Of a DNA stretch of 64,000 nt, positions 1 to 13,100 are shown one piece after another. The stretch covers positions 3,064,017 to 3,128,016 of the forward strand of contig OX246744.1 of the NCBI GenBank assembly GCA_945910005.1, read 5' to 3'. Numbering within the stretch: position 1 is the first letter of the stretch; the number at the start of each line of letters is the position of its first letter. This stretch comes from Isoperla grammatica (taxonomy: Eukaryota; Arthropoda; Insecta; Plecoptera; Perlodidae). The position numbers and the translations under genes are program-made. The notes beneath the pieces were generated by a model. It did not search any database and was not told where the DNA came from. It saw only the letters and a program-made list of their open reading frames with translations.

Positions 1-2957
1 CGTCAAGTAAGAGATATGAACGAATGTGTCTTGAATATGTACACTAATTAGTCGGCTAACTTTATATACCAGTAAGGTTGTGGTTGCTACATCACAAAGT
101 ATCCTGGGTACCTATACAACCCTCGCTACCTTCTTGATTCCTCGTAGACAACATGACAAACACTTTGGAGCACTATCTGGCATTTCCTACTGATAAACCA
201 AACGTTGATGTATCGTCTACTACTCCACGGCTTTGTAAATGTGAAGAAGTTTCTGTTCAACCAGAAATCTTGATTACATTCACCCTCCCCCCCCCCTCCC
301 CTCCCCTACCCCCCTCCACCGCCCTCTGTTGAAAGATCACAAAAATGTTTTCCTTCCCTCGCTGTGCGGCAAAGAAACAAAACAACGGAAGTAAATTGGA
401 AATAAGAAGAAAAGTATTGTGAAGTTTAGAAGACAGAAAAATGTATTTTTCGTAAAAGAAGAGAAAACACAGACGACTAGACCAAAAAATAAGTAAAGAG
501 GAAATTTTTACCACCATTCTTGATTTAACTCGGGTTTTATTCGGTTGGATATATTAATTATTGGCCAATGGGAACGCTCGTTTTACATAATCAGTTGGCG
601 TGTGATTATTGGTAACCCTTCCTAGTAAGAGAGGTTATTCCCAGATATTCCTTGTGTAGCATAAAATGCTTTGTACGACTATGAAGTTTCGTCCAATTGC
701 TACAAAACACAATCATAATAAATAGGATAAATGTCGTCTCCTTGAAATCAGTTCTTGTAAATGACTTGCTTAGTAGACGACAAAATATGCAACCTTATAT
801 ATTTTATAATGTCCCTTCACCTTCATTTTAATTTTGCTCGCAAATCATTTGATTCCGTAACGTGAATTTTAAATTTACTATTTATGGTGTACGTTGCCTA
901 AAATGAGTATTTGAACATTGTATTATACCTACTTAAGGTTCTCTCTTGACAAGTTACTTTATGCGGATATTTTCATAAACTAAAAAATGTGCTGTAACAG
1001 TTTAACGATAAAATGTATCCGTCAGTCAATTCTCCCATTTCAAAGTGTTTGTACTTTATATTTTTGGATTGACGTTGTTTTGCTTTATAAAATCGAGAGC
1101 CATACATCTCGTAATCGATTTAGGCAACATACTTGACGTGACTTTAGTAAACATGTTACTTGAGTATAAATTAGTTTTAGTTTTCAAAGCAAGGTTGTTT
1201 CAGACTTGTGTCAAACGCAGGTTTTGATATGGAAAAGAACTGAGTTCTACAGCACCGTCAACGAATTATGCAACAATGCTGCGTAGTTAGTAAACTGGCA
1301 ACGCCGTAAGAAGAAAAGTGTCCCGTAAAATCCTTAGAAGAGACGGTCGCTCCACACGGTCTATTTCAAAGGTATTCGCCGCGGGATTTCTCCATACCTG
1401 TTTGATATTGTCCACTGCATTAACTGCAATGACCGTAATTGGAATGCCGGCTCCCCACGTCTGACAACAGACGCTTGATACTATCAGTACTGCAGGTATG
1501 AGAACGAGATACCACTAGATTTAGGTTGATGGTTGTCACATGCGTCACTTTACTATTACAGAATCCGTGACGACATCGCCTTGCAAGTTAATTCGATGGT
1601 ACTTTACAAGAAACGCGTCGTAAAGTTTAGATGAAATACACTGTACGTGGTTAACCAATCAGTGAGCTTGAATGGAATCCACCGATCTGACGCAATGAAT
1701 GCGATCTACCCACACACACACAATAGAGAGCGACAACACGATGGAGGGTATTTGTAATCAACGGGAACCGAACCTGAACGCATTCTCAGAATGCCAGGAC
1801 TAACGTGCAAGCAAGCACTTGCCCTGCTGATAACTGATCCGGTATGCCGTGAAATGGATAATTAAATGCAAAGATAAATCAGTAGTCAACAGTAATCTGC
1901 ATTCTCTAGACGATTTTCAGAGTTGATCTAGAGGGCTGTGATTACTTCTATCTAAGGGTCCTTGATAGATCAATGACAACAATGCTCAACAATAACAACT
2001 AGTTTTCAAATGTAATGTTAGCGTACATTTTTCCACTGTTGTGCATTGTTGTCATTGACTATTTAGAGGGCCGTGATTAGTTCTATCTAAGGGTCCTAGA
2101 TCAATTTTTAAAACCATCTGTGCATACTACATAGCTCTCTTTACCATTTTGGTGGAGGTGCCGAGTAAAAAATAGACCAGAAAATAAAAATGCGAAAAAT
2201 TGCCAAAGAAACGGAAAAGCCCAAAACGTAGAAGATCAACTAGAACAAACCAAAAAAGGGCATACTTACAAAAAACGCCCATTACAAAAGTTTGATGTTG
2301 AAATGTCAAAAGTTGAAAAGGTCAAATTTGATGTTACTGAGACATTCACGGAGTTATTAAAAATGCACATTTTAATTTAGTTCAACATGATTCGTAGAAT
2401 TGTGAAAAAGCTTTAGTTTTAATTAAAATTCCTTTTTCAATTTCGTCTGTACGCAGACATCTAAGCTTTTCACGTAACTTATAAGACCGGCCATGTCTAT
2501 TTACACGATTTATAACCCAAAGATTTTGATTTTCTCATACTCGCTTTATAATATTCGTAGAAGGACTATTATTGTTGAAACTAACGTGCCTTGTATCTAA
2601 TTTAATCTATCAATTTAACATTGTACTTGTTTGTTTGCGTTGTGTTCCGTGTAGACATGGTTATGTCCTCTTAGGTAAATCTCTTGGTCGCCGTGTCGGC
2701 TTTGTTTGTACAGCTCATACACAAACACAAACACGGCGCCAACTTCTCGGCGTAAAACATTCTAGCTACACAGCACACCTGACTATAGTCGACGAGTCTA
2801 ATTAACATTATCTGCCGGGTTAAACATGTAACGAACTCATAAAATAACCTGTTTACAGTATATATTTTCGGTTTGTTTATATATAACGATAAAATCTATT
2901 CTTGTCTCTATTCAGGTGATTAACTAACAAGATATTATGTGGTAGTTGAAACTGTTT
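1..2957. other. No gene recognised
   Basis: AT-rich DNA with short chance open frames only. It holds the MITE at 1918-2113. The Mab-21-like gene should continue through or across it, but no exon with good splice sites and matching phase was found. Confidence 0.6.
1918..2113. mobile_element. MITE (TTGATCTAGAGGG family)
   Basis: Two arms, each with GAGGGCTGTGATTACTTCTA-like and CTAAGGGTCC sequence, in inverted arrangement around a centre with two inverted CAATGACAACAATG motifs. A related copy is at 52440. Confidence 0.75.
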
Positions 2958-3113
2958 GGAATGAATGTCTGAGGGTTGTTAGTATGACTGAATCCCAGCA
3001 TTCGCCTTATGACTGAGGAAAACCTCGGAAAACACCTTGAGACAGGATTGCCGGCATCGAACCGGCGACCTCCCGAATGAGAGTCTCGTGGCTACGCAAT
3101 GAGCCATCTCTAT
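2958..3113 (-). mobile_element. tRNA-derived SINE copy
   Basis: Reverse-strand head and proximal body (CCGGCATCGAACCGGCGACC on the plus strand). The 3' part is missing. Confidence 0.82.
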
Positions 3114-3560
3114 TCGGGACGAGTTTAAGCAACATAATATTCTGGGTCAAACAGCTAACAAAGTTATAAATTAAAATATGTGTAGAACACATTTTCCATT
3201 TGTTTAAATTGATGACAATCTTGGTAGGTATTCACTTAGCTAAAAGGGTTTGCGTACACGAACATTTGCACCACGTAAAATATGAATTGCTTTTAAAATG
3301 TCACAAGGAAAATAGAATACCATCCCAGAGAATAAAGTGCCAACGTTTCTTATGAATAATGTGTTTTAAACTACCATATTGGATTTTTTAATGTGTTTGT
3401 AAAACCCTCTTGCACAATTAAAATGCCTAATTCAAAACAGAAACAAAAAACAGGTATAGGATGACATATTGTTTCGTGCTAATGGTAATTTGTAATTATT
3501 GTATTTGCCATTAATCTAGTTTTAAGCGGTAGGGAACACAAAGTCAAATCTTATTCACCA

Positions 3561-3740
3561 ATAGAGGTGGCTCAGCGGTAAGACGCGAGACTCAACTTGG
3601 GAGGTCGCCGGTTTGATTCCGGCCACCGGTAGTCTTGACTGAAAGCTTTTCCGAGGTTTGCTCCGTCGTAAAGGCGAATGCTGGACACTCCCTCCCTAAT
3701 ATACTTAGTTTGTCACCTGAAGAGTGGAACATCAAGATAA
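3561..3740 (+). mobile_element. tRNA-derived SINE copy
   Basis: Box A and box B are present (GGTTTGATTCC, one change); the 3' body is truncated after CACCTGAAGAG. Confidence 0.85.
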
Positions 3741-3779
3741 TAATGACATTAATCTACAGAATTACATTTACATCCCTAT

Positions 3780-3965
3780 GGTACTGACCGTGAAGTTCTG
3801 CAGCGCCACCATCGCCTGTATGACGTCACCAACCCCTCTGTGGTGACCTTGATGTCATAAAAAGGTTTCCAATACTAACCGTGAACTTCTGCAGCGCCAC
3901 CATCGCCTGTATGACGTCACCAACCCCTCAATGGTGACCTTGATGCCATAAATAGGTTTCCAATA
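3780..3965 (-). repeat. Two extra copies of exon 11 donor edge
   Basis: ~91-bp units at 3782-3873 and 3874-3965 repeat the last ~50 coding nt of exon 11 (VGDVIQAMVALQKFT), its donor (GTCAGT or GTTAGT) and ~40 bp of intron. The most distal copy has Lys to Asn. Confidence 0.92.
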
Positions 3966-3970
3966 CTGAC

Positions 3971-4176
3971 CGTGAACTTCTGCAGCGCCACCATCGCCTG
4001 TATGACGTCACCAACCCCTCTGTGGTGGCCGTAGCGCCTCTGAGCGTCGATTCCGATGGACAGGGGGCTGGTGTCTCTGAGGCGGCAGTGAGGGGGGGTA
4101 GTGATACCATAGCTTGTACCCCTCGTGGTGGCGCCCCCGGCATAGCAGGCGCTCTGTAGCCTCGCAACCAGCACAT
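3971..4176 (-). CDS. Mab-21-like gene, exon 11 (last visible)
   Basis: 206 nt, acceptor TTGTACAG, phase 1 in and 0 out. It encodes VLVARLQSACYAGGATTRGT, RDTSPLSIGIDAQRRYGHHR and VGDVIQAMVALQKFT before a CG|GTCAGT donor. No stop codon is reached, so the gene should continue; no convincing further exon is seen in 1-3,780. The last ~50 nt with donor occur twice more downstream. Confidence 0.75.
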
Positions 4177-7100
4177 CTGTACAAGGACACACAAGCAGGT
4201 CACTCTAAACAGACTAGGTGCATTCTGGTGGCAATAAAATAAACTATTGTGTACAGGAGTTTTCTGTAAACTCTTCATTATTGTTTGATTGTGAAATCAT
4301 CCATGGCGCAGACAAAGAGGTTGTTTAGCAACTTGTAGCTTTTGAGTCTCCTAAATAGAGCACTACTTTATTCAAACAGTGCTAAGTGCACAATGAAGAT
4401 AGAACATGTATTATACATACCACGGGCAGACGATGGCGATGCTGTTGTTGTTGTTGTTGTTAGTCCTCCTCGCAGAGTGTTTTTCTTCAGCGTGTTGGCA
4501 GCACTGTTCTTGGTGTACGTTGACCTGGTAGTACTGATGGTAGAGAACTTGCTTTGTAACGAGACAACATCGTCAAATAGGACATTCATCGGCAACGCTA
4601 CGAACTCTCTCTTCACCTCACCCAGCCTCGGTGCAAATATTAGCTGTAGTCCCGGAGTCACGTTCCGTTCAATATCTAGAGAGAATATTTTCGCTTTTAT
4701 ATTCAAAAACTCCGATATTTCGATCATGTTCTTCGCCCAGTTCCATTTCTTGTGTAAAGCGTCCACGATCCCGTCTGAAGTGGATATTTTACCGTCGATG
4801 ATGAGTTTACAGAACGCGCCCAACGCTTCTAGTTCGTTCTTGTTGCCGTTCTCAGACTTGAGTAAACTCCGCCGCTTCCGCCATTCGTCAAGATGCCAAC
4901 AGTTCTCGTGCGACGACGCAAACAGGCTATTGAGGTAGGGTCTCAGAACGGGGCCGAAATTCCTCCTATCTTCGTCGAGAGCTCGATACAACCATCGCAA
5001 CACCTGTCGTACTAATGTGACGTCATCGCTAAGATGCGCAGTGGACGTTTCAACGTCTTTGCGCACCGCGTCGACGAGATACGCGACGGACGTGTCGAAG
5101 TGCGTCTTGAGTTTGGTGGCAGCGTCCGGGATGTGGTTGCGACCGTTTGCCGCCGCGTGGCGCGCCTTGCGTTGCGCGTGGGAGAACTGAGAGCGGCGGT
5201 GGTTGTTGTTGTTGTTGTTGTTGTCGCCGAGGGAGAGTTCTTTGGCTTGGTCGAGGATGGCGGTGAGGAGGTAGATGAGGTCTTCGACCGGGTCCTCGCG
5301 CTGGGCCCCTGGGACGTGAATGGGACCCTGGAGCCAGGGAGACGCGTGTTGGTTCTGAAACATGAGAGGTTGTTGCTTTTCTAAGTTTTCATCTACCCTG
5401 ACGAAAATATGTCTGTAGTAGAATACGATTCCTCACTTGAAGACGCTGACAAATAACACAGGCTGGTTTACACACTTACTTAAGAATTAAGATGTAATAT
5501 TTTGTACCTAGCACGTATTTTTGTAACTGTTTTACTTAGGATCGCTACCATTGGCCGGATTTATAAAACGTCGCCTCTCATTGGCTGGGCTAAGAAGTTT
5601 AGGTATGAGCTGAGGTTGCTATGGTTTCCTTAAATCTTACAAAGTTGTATGAATGCCATAATGCTTTTTGCACGATTCAACTTTTTAACATCTTAAAAAG
5701 GTGTGTATACCGACCTTAACCGAATGACGAAACTATATAAATACATCATCGAATCTCAATGGAGTTTGTTGGTGGCCACGTGAAAAGCAACCCACGTACA
5801 CTCTTGCAATGTTGTAAAGCTGTGATTATACAATTTCTAGGTACAGATTCTGGCTACAATTGCAGATTACAAATATGTCATATCTACCACGTGATTGGAT
5901 GCACAGAGCACATTAGAATGTAACTGCTGCAGATAATGAGAGAACAGGTTTCTATCTACTCTGGGAAACTTGCTATTAATGGGGTCGGTGTTGGAGGGGG
6001 GGGGGGGGGGGGGTGAGTTGGAGTATCTCATTGTACCAGCAGAGACCGCGTTCGTTTGCCAATTAGATAAAATGTTTTTTTTGAAAAGGAAAGAAAAAGA
6101 TTGTACAAGTTCATTGAAGAACCGTAATGAATTTCGTGGTTTTCCCGTTATACAAGAAATAAGTCAAAAGAAGTATTTTAGTAACACTTAATTGATTTCG
6201 TTTCAAACTTTTTATCAGAGTCGAACGAAATACTGAAAGTTGTGAAAAAGTTCTAGAAAAGAGATGACACACATTTTTCAAGTTTTCAAACAGAAAGAGA
6301 GAACTTTTCGCTAGTTGAAAAGATAGAACGTGTGGGAGAAACTTGTGCGAAATCAATCATTATGGGGGAGGTCTTGTAGACAACTAGATGGTTCTGTCTG
6401 GTCGACCAATTAGTGTCACAAGAACAGAGGAACGATTAAGACGGTTCCAGAGGTCAGTACGCCCATAGGTAGGGCTGCCAACTTTGGAATTCCGGACAAA
6501 ACTCCACTCAAAGCCGGTTGATTGAGGGCTTAGAATTGATTTATCTCAAATTATTAACTTAGAATTTGTAATTTGTTTATTTATTTATTCATAACGAAAA
6601 GGTAACACACAAGATGAGAATTTCAGACTTTTATACCCACCAATAGAGGTGGCTCAGCGATAAGACCCGATACTCTTATATGGGAGGTCTCAGGTTCGAT
6701 ACCGGCCACCGGCAATCCTGACTGTTGGTCTTTTGTGAGGTTTCCTCAGTCGTAAATCTAATAATACGTTAGTCTAATGATAAAAGCCTAGTTGTGAATG
6801 TTTTACCATTTAGTGGTGCATTGCTTTTGTTAAAATAGTTACACACGCTGTTACGATCATTCTTCGTAAATAGGTCTACATCTAGGAAAGAGTGGATTAA
6901 AAGCAAACCGAACGACCTGCAATGCAATATTAAATGTTGTGTACATTTTATACTGCACAACATTACATCATTTGTAAAGAAAAAACATTTCATTCTCTAA
7001 ATTAACCTTCTCGCGAATTTCGTTAACATCATTTCTCTATCTATGACGGAGCAACATACGTCTCGCGGGAGTGGTGGTCGGAATGTGGTGCTAAGCTGTG

Positions 7101-10100
7101 AACTTTGCGGTTTCTGTCCGCGCTACGGATACCATTCAACAACGGGAAGCGAGGCCGGTATCTGCAACTCGTCTCCCGTAGGAAATTAAGACTGTTTCGT
7201 GATACGGAAAAACATCTGTTATGTGAGATAAAATTTAAAATTGCCATCCATTGTTTAGTTAACTGAACGCGCGGCCTTCCAATTATAAACACTAGAAGAC
7301 ATCCTGGTTAATTTCATCTTTTTAACAATCCACATTGTAATTTTTTATTACATGAACAAAATTACTGTATTTTTATAATTAAATTAAAATAATAATTTAA
7401 ATAATAAAGTAATAATTAAAATAATTAAATAATTAATATTAATATTAATAAATAAATAAATAAGAAATTACCTGTCAATCATGTATTTAAAATAAAAATG
7501 TTTATTACAGACTTTAAAATGCAATAATAAACTCAAATTAAAAATTTACAATCGAGCTAATAATACATTTTATTTTATAAGTCGAAAGTTATTACGTTGG
7601 GTTTGCGCGAGAAACTTATATTACAATTTTAACATCCAAAGTAATCAATATTGAATATTATAACCTATATGACTGCAGTCAAAGTTACACCGTCCTTTCA
7701 GATGGGACGTAAAGCTGGTGGTCCCCTTGGTACTTTTCGACAGGAGTAGGCTACGTGCCGGTACCGGGTTTCCCCTTCCCCCTTCTTCATCATCACGCAT
7801 CGTTGTTAATCATCCGTTGTTATACTGGTCACTGGTGGTGTACTGGTGGTTAAATGGCATAAAATGCTGTATGGGGCCAATTCATAAATAAATAAATAAA
7901 TACAGTTGCCAACCCGGCCCCTCCACCAAGAGCCATTTTTAATTACTGACAGTATTATTCTTGTAGAATAGATTGACGTTTACTTCACTTCCACAAACAA
8001 TAACACCCATGTATTTCATGAGGACGATGGCGAATTGATTGATTGATATATTTGTATCAACGTGCGAGAATTTATGTTTTTACAGAATCACAATGGCGAT
8101 GTGTTTCTACTTCGTTTTGTATTTATGTTTCCGTGTGTATAAGTTTCAAATTTTTCTATCTTATATGATATGGCATTTCATTATCTCTTATTCAGTCATT
8201 CTACATCGGCAATAAATTAAAATAATGTTATTTCTAACTCTTTATAATAGGTATTTATTACATAGCAAAAAGTAATAATGAATAATGATCTATTAATTAA
8301 AGTGAACCAAGTCGTATGTTTTGTATGTATTTTAATTGAATTGAACCAATTCGTATGTTTAATATGTATTTTAATTGATCTTAGCCAAGTCATATGTTTA
8401 ATATGTATTTTAATTGAAGTGAAAAAATTCTTATGTTTAATATGTACTTTAATTGTACTGAACCAATTCGTATGTTTAATATGTACTTTAATTGTACTGC
8501 ACCAATTCGTATGTTTAATATGTACTTTAATTTAACTGAACCAAGTCGTATTTTTAATATGCATTTTAATTGAATTGAACTAAGTCATATTTTTAATATG
8601 CATTTTAATTGAATTGAACTAAGTCGTATTTTTAATATGTATTTTTCTAATTATCTTTAGTATGCTTGATCCTTGAGGTCACCCAATTTACGTTAAGACC
8701 GCTGAATTAAATTATTTTACCCTATAGGCTTAAAGCTCGATAATACGCAATGTAGGGCAGCATAATTCGAAAACAAGTCACGACCAGTGTTGATTCTCTG
8801 TATTTTCGCTTTTATTGGAATTCAATTATGCTCAGACCCGTAAGAAATTCTCCAAAGACGTTCGACAGAAACGTAAACACACCATCCAAGTCTCTCACTC
8901 TCTAACTTCTAAGTTCTCTCTCCGATGGGAGTTGGTAAAATTTTAATCTTACTAGAGTGTGTGGTTACAAACTTCTTCGCAGGTCGACTTTTACGTTCGG
9001 TTTCGTCGTCTAGTGGAATCATAATGTTAAACATACCCATGATTTCATTCCAATCAATAGTTTAGGTGAAAATGTGTACGATCGGAAGTGCGAGGACTAT
9101 AAACGTAGTTTTCTTGGACAAGACGGAAATTCTCGTAGACTTCTTTATAATTTCAAATAGAAGACTTGATGGAAATTAAGAAAAAGTGTCCAAATCGTTT
9201 AAACATCTACACGTTTTCTAACAAATCAAGGGTTTATGTGGAAACCTTACGCAAGTAAGTGAGTGCAAGGGATTATAAAGATTGATTTCTCGAACAAGGT
9301 GGAGTAATTATCTCAAAATCTGTGGTATGTCACGCAGGTTTGTTAATATATACTTAAAACAGATCTAATTGAGATTAATTGGAAGGAATCAAATAAAGTG
9401 AATAAACTCTGGTTCTCTTACAATTCGATACAATGACAACCCCTGAAACTTACGTAATTATCCCAAAATCTGTGGTATGTCACGAGGTGTGTTCAAATGT
9501 GCTTCAAGTAGATGTATATGGTATTAGTTGGAAGAGATAAAATTAAATGAATATACTCAGCTTCTCTTACAAATCGATACTTTGTTTGATTTAACGTAAT
9601 TTTCTAATGACAGACCGCAAAACTTACGTAATTATCTCACCACCTGTGGTATGTCACCCAGGTTTGTTTCTATTTTCTGTATTAAAATGTAGTTTAGATT
9701 AATTAGAACGAATCAAATTAGATGAACAAAGTCAGGTTCTTTCACAAATCGATACTTTGTTTGATAGTACGTAATTTCCGAATTACAGACAGACAGCCCC
9801 TGAAACTTACGTAATTATCTCAATGTCTCTGGTATGTCACGCAGGTATATTCTTATATGCATAAAACAGATGTAATTGAGATAAATTAGAATGAATCAAA
9901 TTAACGTTAATGCGTCTACCCACAATACCTTCTACTATAAGAGACCTTGGAAAAGTTAAGTGTCAAATGCATAGTCGTTCCTCAGGTGCTCCTCAACCAA
10001 TCACAGAGCAGCATTGCCATGAGGACGGCTCTGTGATTGGTGGTTGGGCGAGTCTGAGGAATGGCAGAGTTGAGGAGCACGTGAGAAACGACTATGCATT

Positions 10101-13100
10101 TGATCATTTACTACAGCCACCCCCTCTGGGTCCGAGTTAGAATTTGGCCCAGGGTACAACTCTGCCGATCATAAGTGGTGAGAAAGTAATGACTCCCCTT
10201 TCTCCATCCTCCCCTTCTTACTCGTCCCTTTCCTCCAATAACCCCCCTCCCCCCGATGTGATAACCAAGTTGTCGAGTTAATCTTTATCCACTAACTAAT
10301 CAAATCACTTTATTAGCCGTATTTTCTTCAAATAAACATCGTCTTTAAAATTATGAATCTCTCCACTTTTATGTTCGTCACTTTTTCTCTTTAAGAATTA
10401 TTTGTGGTCCGTGAAAATTTCCATCGTAAAAAAACCCACTGAGATTCCTTCAAGTGGAAGTCAAATAATGTTTTATCCTTTTGGAATAATGGAAGATAGA
10501 AGCTCTACCTCCATTTTTTGTATGGTAATTGTTTTATTAATTACACTATTTTTTATCAACGGAAGGTCAGAAATTAATAATTGTTGAATGAAAGCATGTC
10601 CGGTTTATTAAAATCGTGTTTTGTCGACTGATTTAGACTTTTGGAATTTAAAACCTATATATGTTTGTGATGCTGCACACACGTCTGTGGGAAAGGTTAC
10701 GGGAGTTTTCTCCGACAGTCAACACTATTCAAATGTGTATTCAATAACAACAATGACAACACAGTATTTGATAAATCACGGTCAATTCTTCTCTATCCAC
10801 TTTTCTGTTGACGAACAGAGTCCGATTTTAGAAAGATCTTTTTACTATTCAGTGTCCGTACAGTAAGTCTGCAGGATGGATGTCCCAGCTTGGTCGCAAA
10901 GGAATTGTACAATATGTTAAGAAAGTTATGCTCTAAGATGATAGATGAGAAATGTAACTATAGGTTCAAAAAGCGTGCTAATCCTCAAAACCGAACACTA
11001 TATTAATTGTGTTATTTAAACTGATGAGTGGCATTTTAAATGTATTGTCTTATTTGATTGTTGAAAAGATCACTTACCACTGCACTGAACCACTGATTTA
11101 TAGCAAAATAGAACACACACATTTTTTGTATTGTATTTTATTGTATTGTATTGTATTGTATTGTATTGTATTTTTTTTTCCAGTAGATATATACATTGTG
11201 TACATGTAGAAGTCGTCTTTGGCTTAAAACTAAATCTTTCTAGTAGGTTTTATCACAATATGGCTTAATATTGTTACAAGTAATGTTTTGCTGATTAACA
11301 TTTTGTACGCACTTTTCACCCAAATTGACTTAGCACAATTTTTGAATGTCACTCTTCAGGATGAAATTAATGCAAATCTTATCAACAAAATACGATATGT
11401 TCTAAGTATAAACTCGGCGAAAGTAAAATTGAATTACAATGTATTAATAATTGATCACGTTGAAGGCTGATGTGCGCCAAGTAACTCCCATGCCGCGCTG
11501 GTTTCCCCAGTCCACGGTCACGTGTCTACGTAGGTTCCTCGGAGACCAATTCAACTTGAGAGCTTCCAAAAGCCACCGCTGAATAATCCAGAGCGTCTTG
11601 GGCTCGGGTTTACTGGCCCGAAACCTCGTGATGCGCCAGCCCTTATTACCCCCCCCCCCCCCTCCCCCCTCTCCACCCCTAATTGTTGACGACGAGCGAA
11701 GCGAGCGAGGCTAATGTACGTCGACTGTATCGTGATATCGTTCTAGATTAACATTGGAATTGCTTCTCAATATCAATCAACACTTATTTATTTTCATTGT
11801 ATTATAATTAAGGCCAGTGTAGGGCACAACGCCCTCTTGAGCCTGATGAGTGATGGTTGATGAATGATAATGAGGAAGGGATAAGGGGAAGCCTGGTACC
11901 GGCATGTAGCCTACTCCTGTCGAAAAGTACCAAGGCGGCTTTACGTCCTATTCAAAAGGATGGTGTAAGTTTGACCAGTCATATTCATAGGTTGCACGTA
12001 CGTCACATCTTTGCGCGTGGCGGTCACATTTGTGATCAAACTTTGACGTTGCCATGGAGAAACAATGGAAGGCTGTTGTGGTAGAACACAGAAACTCTTA
12101 GTGCTTTAAATTCAGTCTGTTTTTTTGAGATAAAATTGGTGTGTGTTAATATTTTATTTGTTCATTACTTATGTTTGCTTTTTAAGTTATAAATAAGGCT
12201 TATTTATTAAATTTCAATAGTATTTGCCAATGATCTAGGATTGGTCCGCATCAATTGTGTCGCAATCATGGCCGCTGGGACGTCACATGGGAACTATGAA
12301 TAGGTTCCTCCACTAACCTGGACTGCCGAACAGTTGACGAGAAGAACGAAGCTGTTACGCAAGCTTTCGAACCCTCCAATCTGCTCTAACCAACGGTAAC
12401 TAGTGTTTCAGAGGAGAGTGGTCACCCACCCTCCTTTTGACGTAGCCCGAGGGTGCTTAGCTTGGGTGTTCGTATGGGAACCAGCTAAGAGACCGCGGCT
12501 AAACCGTTCGCTGTGTACTCATTGTTAATAATATACTAATTATTATAATATGTTCTGTAATGAAATGGTCTCACCTGTATTGTGAGTTGTCTGACAGTCA
12601 ACATCTCTCTGAACAGGTGACTAATGTAGTCTAGTTGCCGGGTAGTGTACTGCGCCGACGCGGCCGAGAGTCCTGAGTTCCTGAAGCACATCCTGCGGGA
12701 CCTGCACAGGACATCATGGTTTCACTTTGAAGCCACCTGTTCTCTCCTCTCTTACTTTTTAACATTCGTTTTTATTCTTTTTAAAATATATTTTCTAACC
12801 CTTTCATAATACTAAACTTAATTCATAACTTTGTAATTTTGTTTTTTAAATTGTGTATTTCATTATTATTAGGTCTTCTTGCAATTATTGTTGTTCTATG
12901 GCTGGTAGAAAATGAACTTCGGATAAATATTTATAGGGAACACGCAACTAACGTCACATCCGGACTTCAAACAATGGTACAAATGAATCGAGCTGATGGA
13001 CAAACAATCAGCTGTCAAAATAATAAAATTCCAACCATACAAATAAAAACAAGTGTAGCAATAGTAACTGCTCACCATTTAAAACTTATAATAATAAACA

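Larger units (their letters stand above)
5355..12574. other. Intron 9 of Mab-21-like gene (7.2 kb)
   Basis: Contains SINE and MITE copies, the 39-bp and ~170-bp tandem repeats, a G-run at 5996-6013 and AT-rich stretches around 7370-7500. No coding exon seen. Confidence 0.65.

Noticed and set aside
4342..5384. Plus-strand open frames of 198 and 116 codons
   Set aside because: Antisense shadows of Mab-21-like exon 10, whose splice phases and neighbours support the minus strand.
12620..12760. Plus-strand reading VVYCADAAESPEFLKHILRD with GC-rich third positions
   Set aside because: Considered as an exon of another gene, but the minus strand has both splice sites and the exact phase needed between exons 8 and 10; the plus strand has no good donor.
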